64,000 bases of DNA from an uncultured Spartobacteria bacterium (GCA_903919125.1 CAIXGS010000048.1:1-64000), one strand, 5' to 3'; numbered from the stretch's first letter, positions 6,935 to 16,374 are shown. Program-made: numbers and translations. The notes: a model not told the origin generated them from the letters alone.

Positions 6935-8389
6935 ATGAAATTCCACCGTCTCTTTACCCTGCTGCCGTTGGCCGCTCTTTCGCTAATCTCCGCGCGGGCA
7001 GAAAACAATATTCCACCGACAGGCTTCACCGCGCTGTTCAACGGCAAGGATCTTTCCGGCTGGTACGGCTGGGGCACACAGGATCCCACTGACCTTTGGA
7101 AGATGTCGCCTGAGGATCAGGCTGCTTACAAGAAGAAGTCGATCGAGGGCGGGCTCACGGATAAAAAGGGGAAGCCTGTGGAGGACCAAATCAACCTGCA
7201 CTGGCGCGTAGAGAACGGCGAGCTGGTCAACGACGGCCGCGGTTTATATCTCACCACGGACAAAGACTACGGCGACTTCGAACTGTTACTCGAATACAAG
7301 GCGCTCCCTGAGGGCGATAGCGGCGTTTATCTGCGCGGGATTCCGCAAGTGCAAATTTGGGATTCCACTCACGGCGACCCGCGCGGGCTCGGGCAGGACA
7401 AGGGCTCGGGCGGGCTTTGGAACAACAGCAAAGGCGCGCCTGGCAAGGATCCAAGCAGCAAAATGGACAAGCCTTTTGGCGAATGGAACACCTTCAAGAT
7501 TCGGATGATAGGGGAGCGAGTGACCGTCGTCTTCAACGGCGTCACCGTGGTGGACAACTGCGTTTTGGAAAACTACTTCGCAAACAAAAAGGCCGGCTAC
7601 ATCGCTTGGGCTAAACCCGCCGCCGCTGGGACCGCAGACGCCGCAGCACCAAAGGAAGAGAAACTCGCCAACGGCTGGATCAAAGATCGTGCGTTTCCCA
7701 AGGGCCCCATCCAACTCCAAACCCACGGCAGCGAGATTCGCTGGCGCAATGTGTACATCCACGAGATTACGCCAGAGGAGGCAGACAAGGAACTCCGTTC
7801 ACGTGACACAGAAGGATTTACAGAACTGGTAAACGGCAAGGATTTGAGCAACTGGCAGAACGCCGTAGACAACTACGAAGTAAAGGACGGAGCGATTGTC
7901 TGCAAACCAAAGAAAGGCGGTGATCTGCTGAGCAAAGAGGAATACGAGGACTGCATCATCAAAGTTGAGTTCAAGCTCCCGCACGCTGGAAACAACGGCA
8001 TCGCGCTGCGAACCCCAATGGGCGGCCATTCTGCGAGCGAGGGGTTTGAAATCCAAGTGCTCGATAGCGACGGTTACAACGAAGATCACAAAGATCACCC
8101 GCTACTTCCTTACCAATACCACGGCTCGCTTTACCACTGCGTCGGCGCGAAACACGGCTACCTGCGTCCCGTCGGAACGTGGAACTACGAAGAGATCGAA
8201 GTACGCGGCCAGAAGATCACCGTCACGCTCAATGGCACGAAGATTCTCGATGTCGATTGTGACACTTTTGATCGCAGCCAGATCGCGCATCCTCCTAAAG
8301 GGCTCGACCATCGCAAAGGATACATCGGCCTGGCGGGCCACAACGATCCTGTGGAATTCCGCAGCTTCAAGGTTAAGCGCTTGAACTGA
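6935..8389 (+). CDS. Secreted protein with two DUF1080 (3-keto-disaccharide hydrolase) domains
   Basis: The 484-residue product has a Sec signal peptide (MKFHRLFTLLPLAALSLISA). Two DUF1080 (PF06439) modules follow, each opening with the family hallmark: FTALFNGKDLSGW at about residue 28 and FTELVNGKDLSNW at about residue 290. Both contain the jelly-roll strands typical of the family (GDFELLLEYKALPEGDSGVYL in the first; IIKVEFKLPHAGNNGIAL in the second). Some DUF1080 proteins cleave 3-keto-glycosides made by Gfo/Idh-type oxidoreductases, and one such oxidoreductase is encoded 1.7 kb away at 10125-11429. The ATG at 6935 begins the signal peptide; the longer frame from 6737 is spurious. A remnant GCCTAGGGCGTTGC at 6751-6764, similar to the repeat blocks at 2.3-3.1 kb, lies in the upstream region. 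Confidence 0.92.
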   Translation: MKFHRLFTLLPLAALSLISARAENNIPPTGFTALFNGKDLSGWYGWGTQDPTDLWKMSPEDQAAYKKKSIEGGLTDKKGKPVEDQINLHWRVENGELVNDGRGLYLTTDKDYGDFELLLEYKALPEGDSGVYLRGIPQVQIWDSTHGDPRGLGQDKGSGGLWNNSKGAPGKDPSSKMDKPFGEWNTFKIRMIGERVTVVFNGVTVVDNCVLENYFANKKAGYIAWAKPAAAGTADAAAPKEEKLANGWIKDRAFPKGPIQLQTHGSEIRWRNVYIHEITPEEADKELRSRDTEGFTELVNGKDLSNWQNAVDNYEVKDGAIVCKPKKGGDLLSKEEYEDCIIKVEFKLPHAGNNGIALRTPMGGHSASEGFEIQVLDSDGYNEDHKDHPLLPYQYHGSLYHCVGAKHGYLRPVGTWNYEEIEVRGQKITVTLNGTKILDVDCDTFDRSQIAHPPKGLDHRKGYIGLAGHNDPVEFRSFKVKRLN

Positions 8390-8436
8390 TCTGGGTTCGG
8401 ATGCCGGTCGGCAGATGTGCTCCAACGCTAAGAGGG

Positions 8437-10095
8437 CTATTTGCCGCCGGCTATCACGGGAAGGAACACGCGCGATTCGTGGCCTTTTTCGTGCAAAATC
8501 GTATGAGTTCCCGAACGGCTTTCCTTCATCCAATCGGAAGTTTGCGCGCCACCGGTCTGGTTGTTGGGCTCATACAAAGGCGCGCCGCTACTGGTGATCG
8601 TCACGCGTAGACGGTGCCCCGTGTTAACCACAATGCTCGTCCATCCGATGTGCCAGCGAAGTTTTGCGGGCTCGCCCGACTTGAGGAGAACTTGCTTTTC
8701 AAAGCCTTCTCGGTACCGAGCACGAATGGGATAGTCCATCAGCAGCATGCTTCTGCCGTCGGGATAGACATCGGAAACGCGCAGTAAAAAATCACCGTCA
8801 GCTAAAGTGGATTGAACCCACACCTCCGCGATAATTTCCCCCGTGATTTCCATCGGTGCCTGCAGCGCCTCCGTGCTCCAAGTGCGAACGTCCTTCTGGC
8901 CTTCGACGCTGCGAGCATCCTTTGCGCCCGGGAAGGAGCGGCCCGAAATCTCCATAGGCTTCAGTGGATCGCTTTCATACGACGTTCCGCTCGCTTTTGC
9001 CACAGGCGCCTCGGCTTTTAATGCGCCATCCTCCCGCAAATAAAAGCTCGTCTCGTTGGCCGCTGGAGGCCAGTCAACCGCAGAGCGCCAGACGTTACCG
9101 GGTGCCTCCTTTTCTCCAACCGCACCCATGACGTAATAACGCACGGCAGACTCCTTTTCGACGCCGTTATCCGCCCCTTTCAACCAGTGCTCAAACCAGC
9201 GCACTAGGTGATCCAACTCCGGCCAGGTCGCGTTTTCCGGATACACCAGTTCGTTGACTTTGCTGCCCTTGTTCAAACGCCCATGCAGCCACGGCCCAAG
9301 CAATAATTGCTGCCGCCCTTTCGACCCGACTCCACCTTGATGCTGTCGGCCCACAAAGCTCTTCACACTCCCTTGCACCATAAAATCATACCAACTGCCG
9401 ATCGTAAAACACGGCACGTTCATCTTTCCGAAATGCAGACTGCAATCCTCCGCGCGCCAGTATTCATCGTAGTCTGGATGCTTGTCCCACTCGCGAAGCA
9501 AAGCCGCGTTATCTTCTGGATTGCGACAGTTTGAGCCGAAGTCAGCAAACCTCCCGGGCCGCGTCACTCCGCCGATTCGGTATCCCTCTTGAAAGAGACT
9601 CAATCCCGTATCCACCATGTATTGGCAAACGAGGTGCGGGGGTTGCGTGACAGCGAGAAAGTTCTGCGCGAAACCGCCCTGCGAACTTCCAAAGCTCCCA
9701 ACTTTGCCGGTGCTCCAAGGCTGGGTGGCCAGCCATTCGCATGTGTCGTAGCCGTCACGTTGTTCCCCCCAAGCCAGCGCTCGATACCCCACGTAGGTTC
9801 CCTCGCTTTGTTGTGAACCGCGAAAGTTGACCATCGCTACGGCGAACCCGCGCCGAGCCAGATCGGCCGAATTCTTGCGAGTCCCAGCACTGGTGAGGCT
9901 CGCGTACCGTTGTTCGAAAACAACGGGCCATGGGCCCTGACCCTCCGGTGTGTATAAATACGCGGAGAGGTGGGTGCCATCCCGCATTGGGATCTTCACG
10001 TGTTCCTCGCGGACCCCAGGCAGCTCAAGTTTCGGAGGTTCCTGCGCGATAGCAGAATAGGAAAGCGCAATGCCAATCAAAAGATAGAGTTTCAT
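8437..10095 (-). CDS. CocE/NonD-family serine hydrolase, secreted
   Basis: The 552-residue protein belongs to the X-Pro dipeptidyl-peptidase/CocE group (PF02129 with a C-terminal PF08530 jelly roll). A signal peptide (MKLYLLIGIALSYSAIA) is followed by VKIPMRDGTHLSAYLY, the nucleophile elbow GSFGSSQGG with Ser138, and SWYDFMVQG. The C-terminal domain has VRTWSTEALQAPMEITGEI and the block TGHRLRVTITSSGAP. Enzymes of this group hydrolyse esters, amides or acylated antibiotics; the substrate cannot be read from the sequence. The start at 10095 gives a clean signal peptide. The gene lies 29 bp downstream of the Gfo/Idh gene and is probably co-transcribed with it. Confidence 0.92.
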   Translation of the reverse strand: MKLYLLIGIALSYSAIAQEPPKLELPGVREEHVKIPMRDGTHLSAYLYTPEGQGPWPVVFEQRYASLTSAGTRKNSADLARRGFAVAMVNFRGSQQSEGTYVGYRALAWGEQRDGYDTCEWLATQPWSTGKVGSFGSSQGGFAQNFLAVTQPPHLVCQYMVDTGLSLFQEGYRIGGVTRPGRFADFGSNCRNPEDNAALLREWDKHPDYDEYWRAEDCSLHFGKMNVPCFTIGSWYDFMVQGSVKSFVGRQHQGGVGSKGRQQLLLGPWLHGRLNKGSKVNELVYPENATWPELDHLVRWFEHWLKGADNGVEKESAVRYYVMGAVGEKEAPGNVWRSAVDWPPAANETSFYLREDGALKAEAPVAKASGTSYESDPLKPMEISGRSFPGAKDARSVEGQKDVRTWSTEALQAPMEITGEIIAEVWVQSTLADGDFLLRVSDVYPDGRSMLLMDYPIRARYREGFEKQVLLKSGEPAKLRWHIGWTSIVVNTGHRLRVTITSSGAPLYEPNNQTGGAQTSDWMKESRSGTHTILHEKGHESRVFLPVIAGGK

Positions 10096-10124
10096 ACTGT
10101 AAAATGAGATTTGAAACTCCCTTT

Positions 10125-11429
10125 TTAAAGCGCCACCGTCCTTCCAGCCACGGGGATGGCGTACAATCCGCCAGCATCGGGTGACACGGGAGCCGGATCG
10201 CTCATGCTGTGGATCTCCGGCGCGAGGCTCAGAGTGGAGTTCAACGCGGCATCCCATTCCACAACCTTACCCGAGTAGGCGGCCATACGGCCCATAATGG
10301 CCGTCAGCGTGCTTTTTGCGCCGTAATCCGTCTCATCATAAGAGTGGTCCTTGCGGATTGCCTCAAAAAAGTCGTCGTGCTCCTGCTGGTAAGGATTTTC
10401 ACCACGCACGGACTTCATCTGCCAGGGGTTTCTCCCCGTGATGCTATACACTTCGCGGCCGTCTAGAAAATCAGCCCGCCCCTCCGAGCCGACAGCGTGG
10501 TTTGCAACACTCGCCCAGCAACCTGGCCTGCGGTCGCACTCTCCAAAAAGACGGGCGCCGCTGGGGTATTCCCATTCGATGGCGAAATGATCGAAGAGGT
10601 TCCCGTAATCCGGGCTGCGTTCGCTCAGTGCGCCCATTCCGTGGGCCCGGACGGGATAAGCGCCGTGGATCCAATTAGATATGTCGATGCCATGGATAAG
10701 GTTGTCCACGATGAAATCAGCGGATAGCCACGAGAAATAGTACCAGTTGCGGCACTGATATTCGAGCTCGCTAAACTCTGGTTTACGCACCAAACCCGTT
10801 CTCAGAGGCGTGTTGGCGAAGGCGCGCGTGTAAATGACTTCGCCCAACTGTCCGGCATGAATGCGCCGGATCATTTCCTGAAACCCTTTTTTGTGACGGC
10901 GCTGAAAACCCACCGCCACCTTGAGGTTTTTACGCTTTGCCTCTGCGGCAGCCGCAAGTACTCGGCGAACGCCCGGCGCATCCACCGCCACCGGCTTTTC
11001 TAAAAATGCGTGTTTTCCCATACGCACCGCCTCTTCAAAATGAACAGGGCGGAACGCACAAGGCGTCCCGAGAATCACCACGTCGGCGCAAGCGATGGCA
11101 TGCTTGTAGGCATCAATCCCCACAAACTGCCGCTCCAAGGGCACGTCCGCACGCGCTCCATGCTGCGCCTTAAGCGCATTAAGTCCAACGGCCAGTTTGT
11201 CGGCAAACAAATCCGCCACTGCAACCAGCGTCGTGTTGGCGTCTGCAACCAGGGCCTGGTTTGCCGCTCCAGCACCGCGGCCGCCGCATCCAACGAGCGC
11301 GATTTTAAGCGGCTCAACCGTTTCCTTGCCGCCGCCGACAAAGGGAAAACCGACGAGCGACGTCGCAGCGAGTGCTGCGCTGGAATTGAGAATAAAATCG
11401 CGGCGGGGGAGAGATGGAGTGGGGTTCAT
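10125..11429 (-). CDS. Gfo/Idh/MocA family oxidoreductase, Tat-exported
   Basis: The 434-residue NAD(P)-dependent sugar oxidoreductase has a twin-arginine signal (PRRDFILNS, residues 8-16). A Rossmann dinucleotide loop VGCGGRGAG lies at 47-55, and the family EKP motif is at 144-146 (FLEKPVAVD). The C-terminal alpha/beta domain includes WYYFSWLSADFIVDNLIHG and DISNWIHG. Proteins with a Tat signal in this family may carry a tightly bound cofactor into the periplasm. It is a close paralogue of the gene at 48878-50176 in both sequence and layout. It is followed on the same strand by the CocE-type hydrolase. Its natural substrate is unknown. Confidence 0.93.
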   Translation of the reverse strand: MNPTPSLPRRDFILNSSAALAATSLVGFPFVGGGKETVEPLKIALVGCGGRGAGAANQALVADANTTLVAVADLFADKLAVGLNALKAQHGARADVPLERQFVGIDAYKHAIACADVVILGTPCAFRPVHFEEAVRMGKHAFLEKPVAVDAPGVRRVLAAAAEAKRKNLKVAVGFQRRHKKGFQEMIRRIHAGQLGEVIYTRAFANTPLRTGLVRKPEFSELEYQCRNWYYFSWLSADFIVDNLIHGIDISNWIHGAYPVRAHGMGALSERSPDYGNLFDHFAIEWEYPSGARLFGECDRRPGCWASVANHAVGSEGRADFLDGREVYSITGRNPWQMKSVRGENPYQQEHDDFFEAIRKDHSYDETDYGAKSTLTAIMGRMAAYSGKVVEWDAALNSTLSLAPEIHSMSDPAPVSPDAGGLYAIPVAGRTVAL

Positions 11430-11580
11430 GTGGGATATAAAAAGGCATCCCCACCTTCAGTCGCCGCAGTCACTAAACCAGACGTTTACATTTGGGAACG
11501 CAGCGGAAGCTCTACCAGAGAACCACTTCCATTCCTAAATATATTCGATTCTCGGGCGGAATTTTAGAAGCTCAGGGACC

Positions 11581-12243
11581 TTACGAAGGGGTACCCGCAA
11601 ACGGCTCAAAGCCGAGACTGAAAGCGTTTGCCCCCGCAGCAAACATCGTGGGAACTGAACCAATAAAACTCTCCCAGTCCTGATCGTTGCGGTACTGAGT
11701 CTCGCAACTTACGCACACACCGGCAGGCAAAAGATTGCTGTCCTCGATCACCATACGCACCTCGTACTCCCAATCGGGAATGCGCACGTGACCCAATGCA
11801 CCGGGACGGGCCACAGTCCGATTTGAGGCGAAGGAGCGCAAGTACCGCTCGCGCTCAGAATGCGATACGAAGCGCACTTGTGCCTGCATCGCGAGACTAC
11901 TCACGGATTTCGAATCCAGCTCGACCAAGGAGTGCACCCGACAGAACGTCTGATGCACCAACTGCCAGTCCGCCCAATTGCGAGCATTGCGCACCGCCAC
12001 GCGCAACCGCTCCGGGGTACGCACAAGAGTGCCGTTGCCCTCAAAAAAGGTGGCGTTCAGTTCGTACTGATAGAGCAAATCACGCCCCACGAGTTGGCAC
12101 TGAGCGGGTCGCACGCCGATGCCCTTTAGCGGATCGCAAAGGTCACGGGCAAAATCTTCCAACACAGTGGAGCGCATGCTCACCGGCTTGGGTAACGGCA
12201 AATCAATACTCACTCCGAACAGCTCAATCGGGACTACATCCAT
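11581..12243 (-). CDS. Hypothetical protein, 220 residues
   Basis: I do not recognise the family. The protein has no signal peptide or membrane segment and reads as a cytoplasmic alpha/beta protein. Recognisable stretches are MRSTVLEDFARDLCDPLKGI, LYQYELNATFFEGNGTLVR and YEVRMVIEDSNLLPAGVCVS. A long regular coding pattern without low-complexity sequence supports a real gene. The start is the ATG at 12243; a TTG three bases upstream is equally in frame. It stands alone, 150 bp upstream of the Gfo/Idh gene on the same strand. Confidence 0.7.
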   Translation of the reverse strand: MDVVPIELFGVSIDLPLPKPVSMRSTVLEDFARDLCDPLKGIGVRPAQCQLVGRDLLYQYELNATFFEGNGTLVRTPERLRVAVRNARNWADWQLVHQTFCRVHSLVELDSKSVSSLAMQAQVRFVSHSERERYLRSFASNRTVARPGALGHVRIPDWEYEVRMVIEDSNLLPAGVCVSCETQYRNDQDWESFIGSVPTMFAAGANAFSLGFEPFAGTPS

Positions 12244-12442
12244 CAATAAGGCGTACGAGGTTTCTACAAATGTCGCACGTTTATTTTAAAGCACGGGAGC
12301 CGGAGCGAGCTTTAAGAACGCGCTTCATTGGGCCACGGCTGCGCTCCGGATAAAACTGTATTTCGACTCGTTGTTTGGGGAGATGCTCGCCCATAACGGC
12401 GCGGAACTTGCGCAGTAACAAATTTCCATTCAAAACCATTCC

Positions 12443-12910
12443 ATGCACTCCACCCACGAAGAACGCCTCGCTGCACTTCAACTCGCGCTTCCCCACGCCC
12501 CAAAACCTGTCGCGGTCTACAAACCCGTTGTTGTCGTGCAAGGGCTCGCGTACGTCTCTGGCCATGGCCCGGTCCGCACCGACGGCTCGCTCATTACCGG
12601 TCGCGTCGGCTCGGACTTAACTCTCGAAGCCGGACACGCGGCGGCACGTCAAGTTGGGATCGCCATGATTGCTACTTTGCGCGAGCATTTTGGTTCACTG
12701 GATCGTATCAAGCGCGTCATTAAGTTGTTAGGAATGGTCAACTCGGCCCCAGACTTTTATGAACACCCCAAAGTGATCAACGGCTGCAGCGAACTATTCG
12801 CCGAGGTGTTCGGCGCGGAGCACGGCATCGGCGCGCGCAGCGCAGTGGGTATGGGCCCGTTGCCTGGCAACATTGCGGTTGAAATCGAGGCGATTTTTGA
12901 GCTCGTTTAA
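12443..12910 (+). CDS. RidA/YjgF-family enamine/imine deaminase
   Basis: The 155-residue product is a member of the larger YjgF subfamily. Typical blocks are VVQGLAYVSGHGP (about 29-41), RVIKLLGMVNSAPDF, NGCSELFAEVFGAEHGIGAR and the C-terminal SAVGMGPLPGNIAVEIEAIF. In classic RidA an Arg in the penultimate strand binds the substrate carboxylate; here the Arg of GARSAVG is the candidate. RidA proteins hydrolyse 2-aminoacrylate-type intermediates made by PLP enzymes. The next gene, 8 bp downstream, encodes such a PLP enzyme, which gives RidA an obvious local substrate. Confidence 0.9.
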   Translation: MHSTHEERLAALQLALPHAPKPVAVYKPVVVVQGLAYVSGHGPVRTDGSLITGRVGSDLTLEAGHAAARQVGIAMIATLREHFGSLDRIKRVIKLLGMVNSAPDFYEHPKVINGCSELFAEVFGAEHGIGARSAVGMGPLPGNIAVEIEAIFELV

Positions 12911-12918
12911 ATCCTCCG

Positions 12919-14022
12919 ATGGACTGGTTCTCCCTCGCTAATGAGCACGAGCTCGCCTCCCCCAGCTTGGTAATTCATGCGGAGCGAGTGGAGGAAAACC
13001 TTCGCCGAATGCTCGCGATCTCCGGCAGTGCGAGCCGATTGCGCCCCCATGTTAAAACTCATAAACTGCCGCAACTCGTCGCGCGGCAGATGGAGCTTGG
13101 AATCCAAAAATTCAAGTGCGCGACCATCGCCGAAGCGGAGATGGTTGCGAGTGCGGGAGCCTTGGACGTACTGCTCGCCGTACAGCTCGTAGGGCCGAAC
13201 ATCGCGCGCTTCGTCCAGTTGCTGCGGCAATTTCCAAGCACACGCTTCTCCTCCCTCATCGATGCGCCTGAGCCGTTGGATTCCCTCGCCAAGGCGCTAC
13301 AAGCCGCAGGCGAAACCGCCACGTTGCTCCTCGACTTGGACGTTGGTCAGCAGCGCACCGGCATCGTGCCCGGGCCGGCGGCGTTTGCGCTGTATCAACG
13401 GCTCGCAACGCTGCCAGGAGTGCGGGCGGGCGGCCTACACGCCTACGACGGCCATCTACACCAATCCGACCCGTCAGTCCGCAAAACTGCTTGCGACGCC
13501 GCCTTCGCGCCTGTTGAAAAACTGCGGGCTGATTTGCTAGCCGGTGGCCTCTCTGTGCCAATCGTTGTTGCTGGAGGAAGTCCGACGTTTCCCATACACG
13601 CCAACCGGCCCGACGTAGAATCCAGCCCCGGTACCTGCGTTTTATGGGACGCTGGTTACGCCGCAAACCTCCCCGATCTCAAATTCCTGCCCGCAGCCAC
13701 ACTGCTCACGCGCGTCATTAGCAGGCCCGCCGCAAACCGAATCTGCCTCGATCTCGGACACAAAGCGGTCGCTAGCGAAATGCAGCACCCGCGCGTTGTT
13801 TTTCCCCAGTTACCAGAGGCGCGTCCGGTGGCTCACAATGAAGAACACCTTGTATTAGAGACAAATATGGCAGGAAATATCGCAGTTGGAACCGCGCTAC
13901 ACGGGATCCCTTGGCATGTTTGTCCCACCGTTGCCCTCCACGCCAACGCCTTCGTAGCCCGCGATGGGCGGGTAGAAGAAACTTGGCCCGTGAACGCCCG
14001 AGCGCGATGCATCTCGATATGA
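12919..14022 (+). CDS. D-serine dehydratase / D-threonine aldolase family PLP enzyme
   Basis: The 367-residue enzyme has the fold-type III (alanine-racemase-like) N-terminal barrel. The PLP lysine is K46 in RPHVKTHK, followed by CATIAEAEMV and GGLHAYDGH. The C-terminal domain carries the metal site HVCPTVALHAN with H333 and C335. In the family, His-x-Cys occurs in zinc-dependent D-serine dehydratases, while D-threonine aldolases have His-x-Asp, so D-serine dehydratase activity is favoured. The products would be pyruvate and ammonia via 2-aminoacrylate. It sits between RidA (8 bp upstream) and an M19 dipeptidase (4 bp ATGA overlap). No signal peptide is visible, so it is cytoplasmic. Confidence 0.88.
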   Translation: MDWFSLANEHELASPSLVIHAERVEENLRRMLAISGSASRLRPHVKTHKLPQLVARQMELGIQKFKCATIAEAEMVASAGALDVLLAVQLVGPNIARFVQLLRQFPSTRFSSLIDAPEPLDSLAKALQAAGETATLLLDLDVGQQRTGIVPGPAAFALYQRLATLPGVRAGGLHAYDGHLHQSDPSVRKTACDAAFAPVEKLRADLLAGGLSVPIVVAGGSPTFPIHANRPDVESSPGTCVLWDAGYAANLPDLKFLPAATLLTRVISRPAANRICLDLGHKAVASEMQHPRVVFPQLPEARPVAHNEEHLVLETNMAGNIAVGTALHGIPWHVCPTVALHANAFVARDGRVEETWPVNARARCISI

Positions 14023-15155
14023 TCACGCAACCTCATCCTGAATTGCGCGGGATCCCAAACCCCACTTTTTTCCTCGATGCGCACCTCGACCTTTCCATTA
14101 ATGCGATAGAATGGAACCGCGACCTCACGCGACCTTTGGCTGAGATCTGCGCGACAGAGGCGCATTTAACGGACAAAAGTGGCCGTGGCCGCGCAACAGT
14201 GAGTCTGCCGGAAATGCGCCGGGCCGGAGCAGGATTGTGTGTAGCCACGCAATTAGCTCGTGTGGAGCTGGATGGCTGGAGTCCTCTCAGTGGTTGGCGT
14301 TCGCAGGCGCAGGCGTGGGCAATGACCCAAGCGCAGCTCGCCTGGTACGGAGCGATGGAGGAAGCGGGCGAAATGGTGCAGCTCCGTAACCGCACCACGC
14401 TCGACGCGCATGTCGCGGCTTGGGAGGCGGCGCTAGAGCGTGCAGACGGATCGTACATGCAACTCCCTGTGGGCTATGTTCTTTCGTTGGAGGGTGCAGA
14501 TTCGCTGCCCTCGCTGGATCATCTTCACCGCGCCTACGCAAATGGCTTACGAGCGATCGGCCCCGCTCATTACGGATACGGCGTTTACGCCAACGGAACG
14601 GACGCCACCGGGAAGCTCAACGAGAAGGGCGTGGCGCTCCTGCGCGAAGCTAGTGCTCTCGGCATGATTCTGGACGCCACTCATTTGTGTGATGACGCTT
14701 TCTGGCAGGCCCTGGATTTGTACGAGGGTCCCATCTGGGCTAGTCACCACAATTGTCGGGCCTTGGTTCCCCACAACCGGCAGCTCAGTAACGAGATGAT
14801 TCTGGCCCTCGCCCAACGAGACGCGGTTATCGGCGTCGCCCTGGACGCATGGATGCTGGTACCCGACTGGGTGCGTGGCCAGACCACCCCGGAGTCCGCG
14901 GGCGTAACACTTTCCCATGTGGTCGATCACTTGGATCACGTCTGCCAGATCACCGGATCTGCGCGGCACTCGGGGATAGGATCGGATCTCGACGGCTGCT
15001 TTGGTACGGAGCAAACACCAACGGATGTTGCGTCCATCGCAGACCTTGGGCGGTTGCCGGAACTGCTAAAGATACGAGGCTACGAATCCGAGGACGTAGC
15101 TGGAATCATGAGCGGCAATTTTCTGCGCGCGTTGCGGTTGGGACTTCCAAAGTAA
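14019..15155 (+). CDS. Membrane dipeptidase (peptidase M19 family)
   Basis: The 378-residue protein shows the binuclear zinc ligands of renal-type dipeptidases: H22 and D24 in LDAHLDLS, the bridging Glu in VLSLEGADSLP, and His residues in LDATHLCDDAFWQA and WASHHNCRAL. The end of the barrel, HSGIGSDLDGCFG, matches the family DFDG block. M19 enzymes cut dipeptides and accept D-residues at the C-terminal position. The start at 14019 overlaps the upstream stop as ATGA, pointing to translational coupling; an ATG at 14007 is a second option. Together with the two upstream genes it forms a plausible D-amino-acid dipeptide degradation operon. No signal peptide is seen. Confidence 0.9.
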   Translation: MITQPHPELRGIPNPTFFLDAHLDLSINAIEWNRDLTRPLAEICATEAHLTDKSGRGRATVSLPEMRRAGAGLCVATQLARVELDGWSPLSGWRSQAQAWAMTQAQLAWYGAMEEAGEMVQLRNRTTLDAHVAAWEAALERADGSYMQLPVGYVLSLEGADSLPSLDHLHRAYANGLRAIGPAHYGYGVYANGTDATGKLNEKGVALLREASALGMILDATHLCDDAFWQALDLYEGPIWASHHNCRALVPHNRQLSNEMILALAQRDAVIGVALDAWMLVPDWVRGQTTPESAGVTLSHVVDHLDHVCQITGSARHSGIGSDLDGCFGTEQTPTDVASIADLGRLPELLKIRGYESEDVAGIMSGNFLRALRLGLPK

Positions 15156-15189
15156 GGATTAAAGCCCGCGAATCTAGTCCACTAACACC

Positions 15190-16308
15190 TCACTTTGCCG
15201 TCAACCGTATGACGAGTTGTTGCAGCAAACTTTCCGGTTCCTGCTGGGTAGTCACGAGCGCGATATTCGTTTCCAAAGTATATTTTTGTGCCGCGAGCAG
15301 TTCCTGAAGTTGAAAGCGGTGGGCGTGCTGAGCGGCGATGCCTAGCGCAAAGGCGTTGATGTTTCCGTCCTTCTTGCGGGGCAGATGATCGGTGGCCTCG
15401 GCGGGCAGTTTTTCGAGGGTCTTACCAAAATAAAACGCTTGAGCAGGTCGACTGAGGCGGTGCTTTTCCATCAACTCTTTGACGGCAAGAAGATTTCGGA
15501 ATGTTGGAATAATGGCCACCAGTAAAATGCCAATGGGCGACTCCTTCTGTTGCAAAAGTTGTTGAAGCAGGGCCAGTGCGTGGTTGGTTTCACGAGAAGC
15601 CAGAGCGTTGCCCAGCTCAAATATAATCGCCTCTGCCGTAAGAGGAACCAATAGTTGGACATCAGCCGCAGACACCGCGCGGTTCGCCCCCCATACGTAG
15701 AGGGCGAGCTTTTCCAACTCGGAAGTCAGCGTCCGCCGGTCTCCTCCAGTGCGTAAGGCAACGAGTTCCAGCGCGGCAGGATCCAAGCGGACGCCAGAGG
15801 CTTGTGCTAGTTGTCGTGCGAGCTCGATAGCAGCTTCTTCCCACCCGGCTTTCGAGGTATCCAGCTTGTCGCACACCGTCACCGCGCCGAGTTTAGAGAT
15901 GGTTTTGTAAAAGGTGCGCCGCTTGTCAATTTCCGTGGCACTCAGCAAGAAGCGGATACCGGCGGGTAAGCCGGCTGAAAGTGTCTCTAACAGAGATTCG
16001 AGCGCTTCTAAAACACCGCCGGCTCCGCCCATAACGCTGTCGCCTAGGAAATTGGCGTTCTTGAGCCACACAAGCTTTTCGCCTCCAAAAAAAGGGAACG
16101 TCAAAAGTGCATCCCGCGTCTGTCTTATGCGAGTTTCAGCGTCTGCTGCGTTGGCGGCATGGCCGTCGATGATGTCGGAAGAAAAGTCGCCGCCATCCGC
16201 AGGAGTGAGCTCAACGGCCAATGCAGAAGCGAGGCGCTTCACCTCAGCGTCATCCGTGCCAAGCACGGCATGGAAAGCAGCGGTGGGTTTTATTTTGGCG
16301 ACAGACAT
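15190..16308 (-). CDS. holA: DNA polymerase III subunit delta
   Basis: The 372-residue protein reads as HolA: an N-terminal domain with FPFFGGEKLVWLKNANFL (where other delta subunits have a similar LFSSRRLVLL-type strand), FLLSATEIDKRRTFYKTI, then ALELVALRTGGDRRTLTSELEKLALY. The C-terminal collar domain includes FELGNALASRETNHALALL and ESPIGILLVAIIPTFRNLL. It opens the sliding clamp as part of the clamp loader. It is convergent with the M19 dipeptidase gene and begins 66 bp downstream of the D,D-carboxypeptidase gene on the same strand. Confidence 0.9.
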   Translation of the reverse strand: MSVAKIKPTAAFHAVLGTDDAEVKRLASALAVELTPADGGDFSSDIIDGHAANAADAETRIRQTRDALLTFPFFGGEKLVWLKNANFLGDSVMGGAGGVLEALESLLETLSAGLPAGIRFLLSATEIDKRRTFYKTISKLGAVTVCDKLDTSKAGWEEAAIELARQLAQASGVRLDPAALELVALRTGGDRRTLTSELEKLALYVWGANRAVSAADVQLLVPLTAEAIIFELGNALASRETNHALALLQQLLQQKESPIGILLVAIIPTFRNLLAVKELMEKHRLSRPAQAFYFGKTLEKLPAEATDHLPRKKDGNINAFALGIAAQHAHRFQLQELLAAQKYTLETNIALVTTQQEPESLLQQLVIRLTAK

Positions 16309-16374
16309 GGGAAAAGCAAACCATGCGGGCTGAGCGGTGCAACGTCTAAACGTAAATGCTCCGCGGACACTTCA

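Noticed and set aside
12281-12440. 52-codon minus-strand frame (start MVLNGNLLLRK, with VEIQFYPERSRG)
   Set aside because: It faintly recalls metallopeptidase-like proteins but is short and basic, breaks off early and lacks catalytic residues; a decayed gene cannot be shown.
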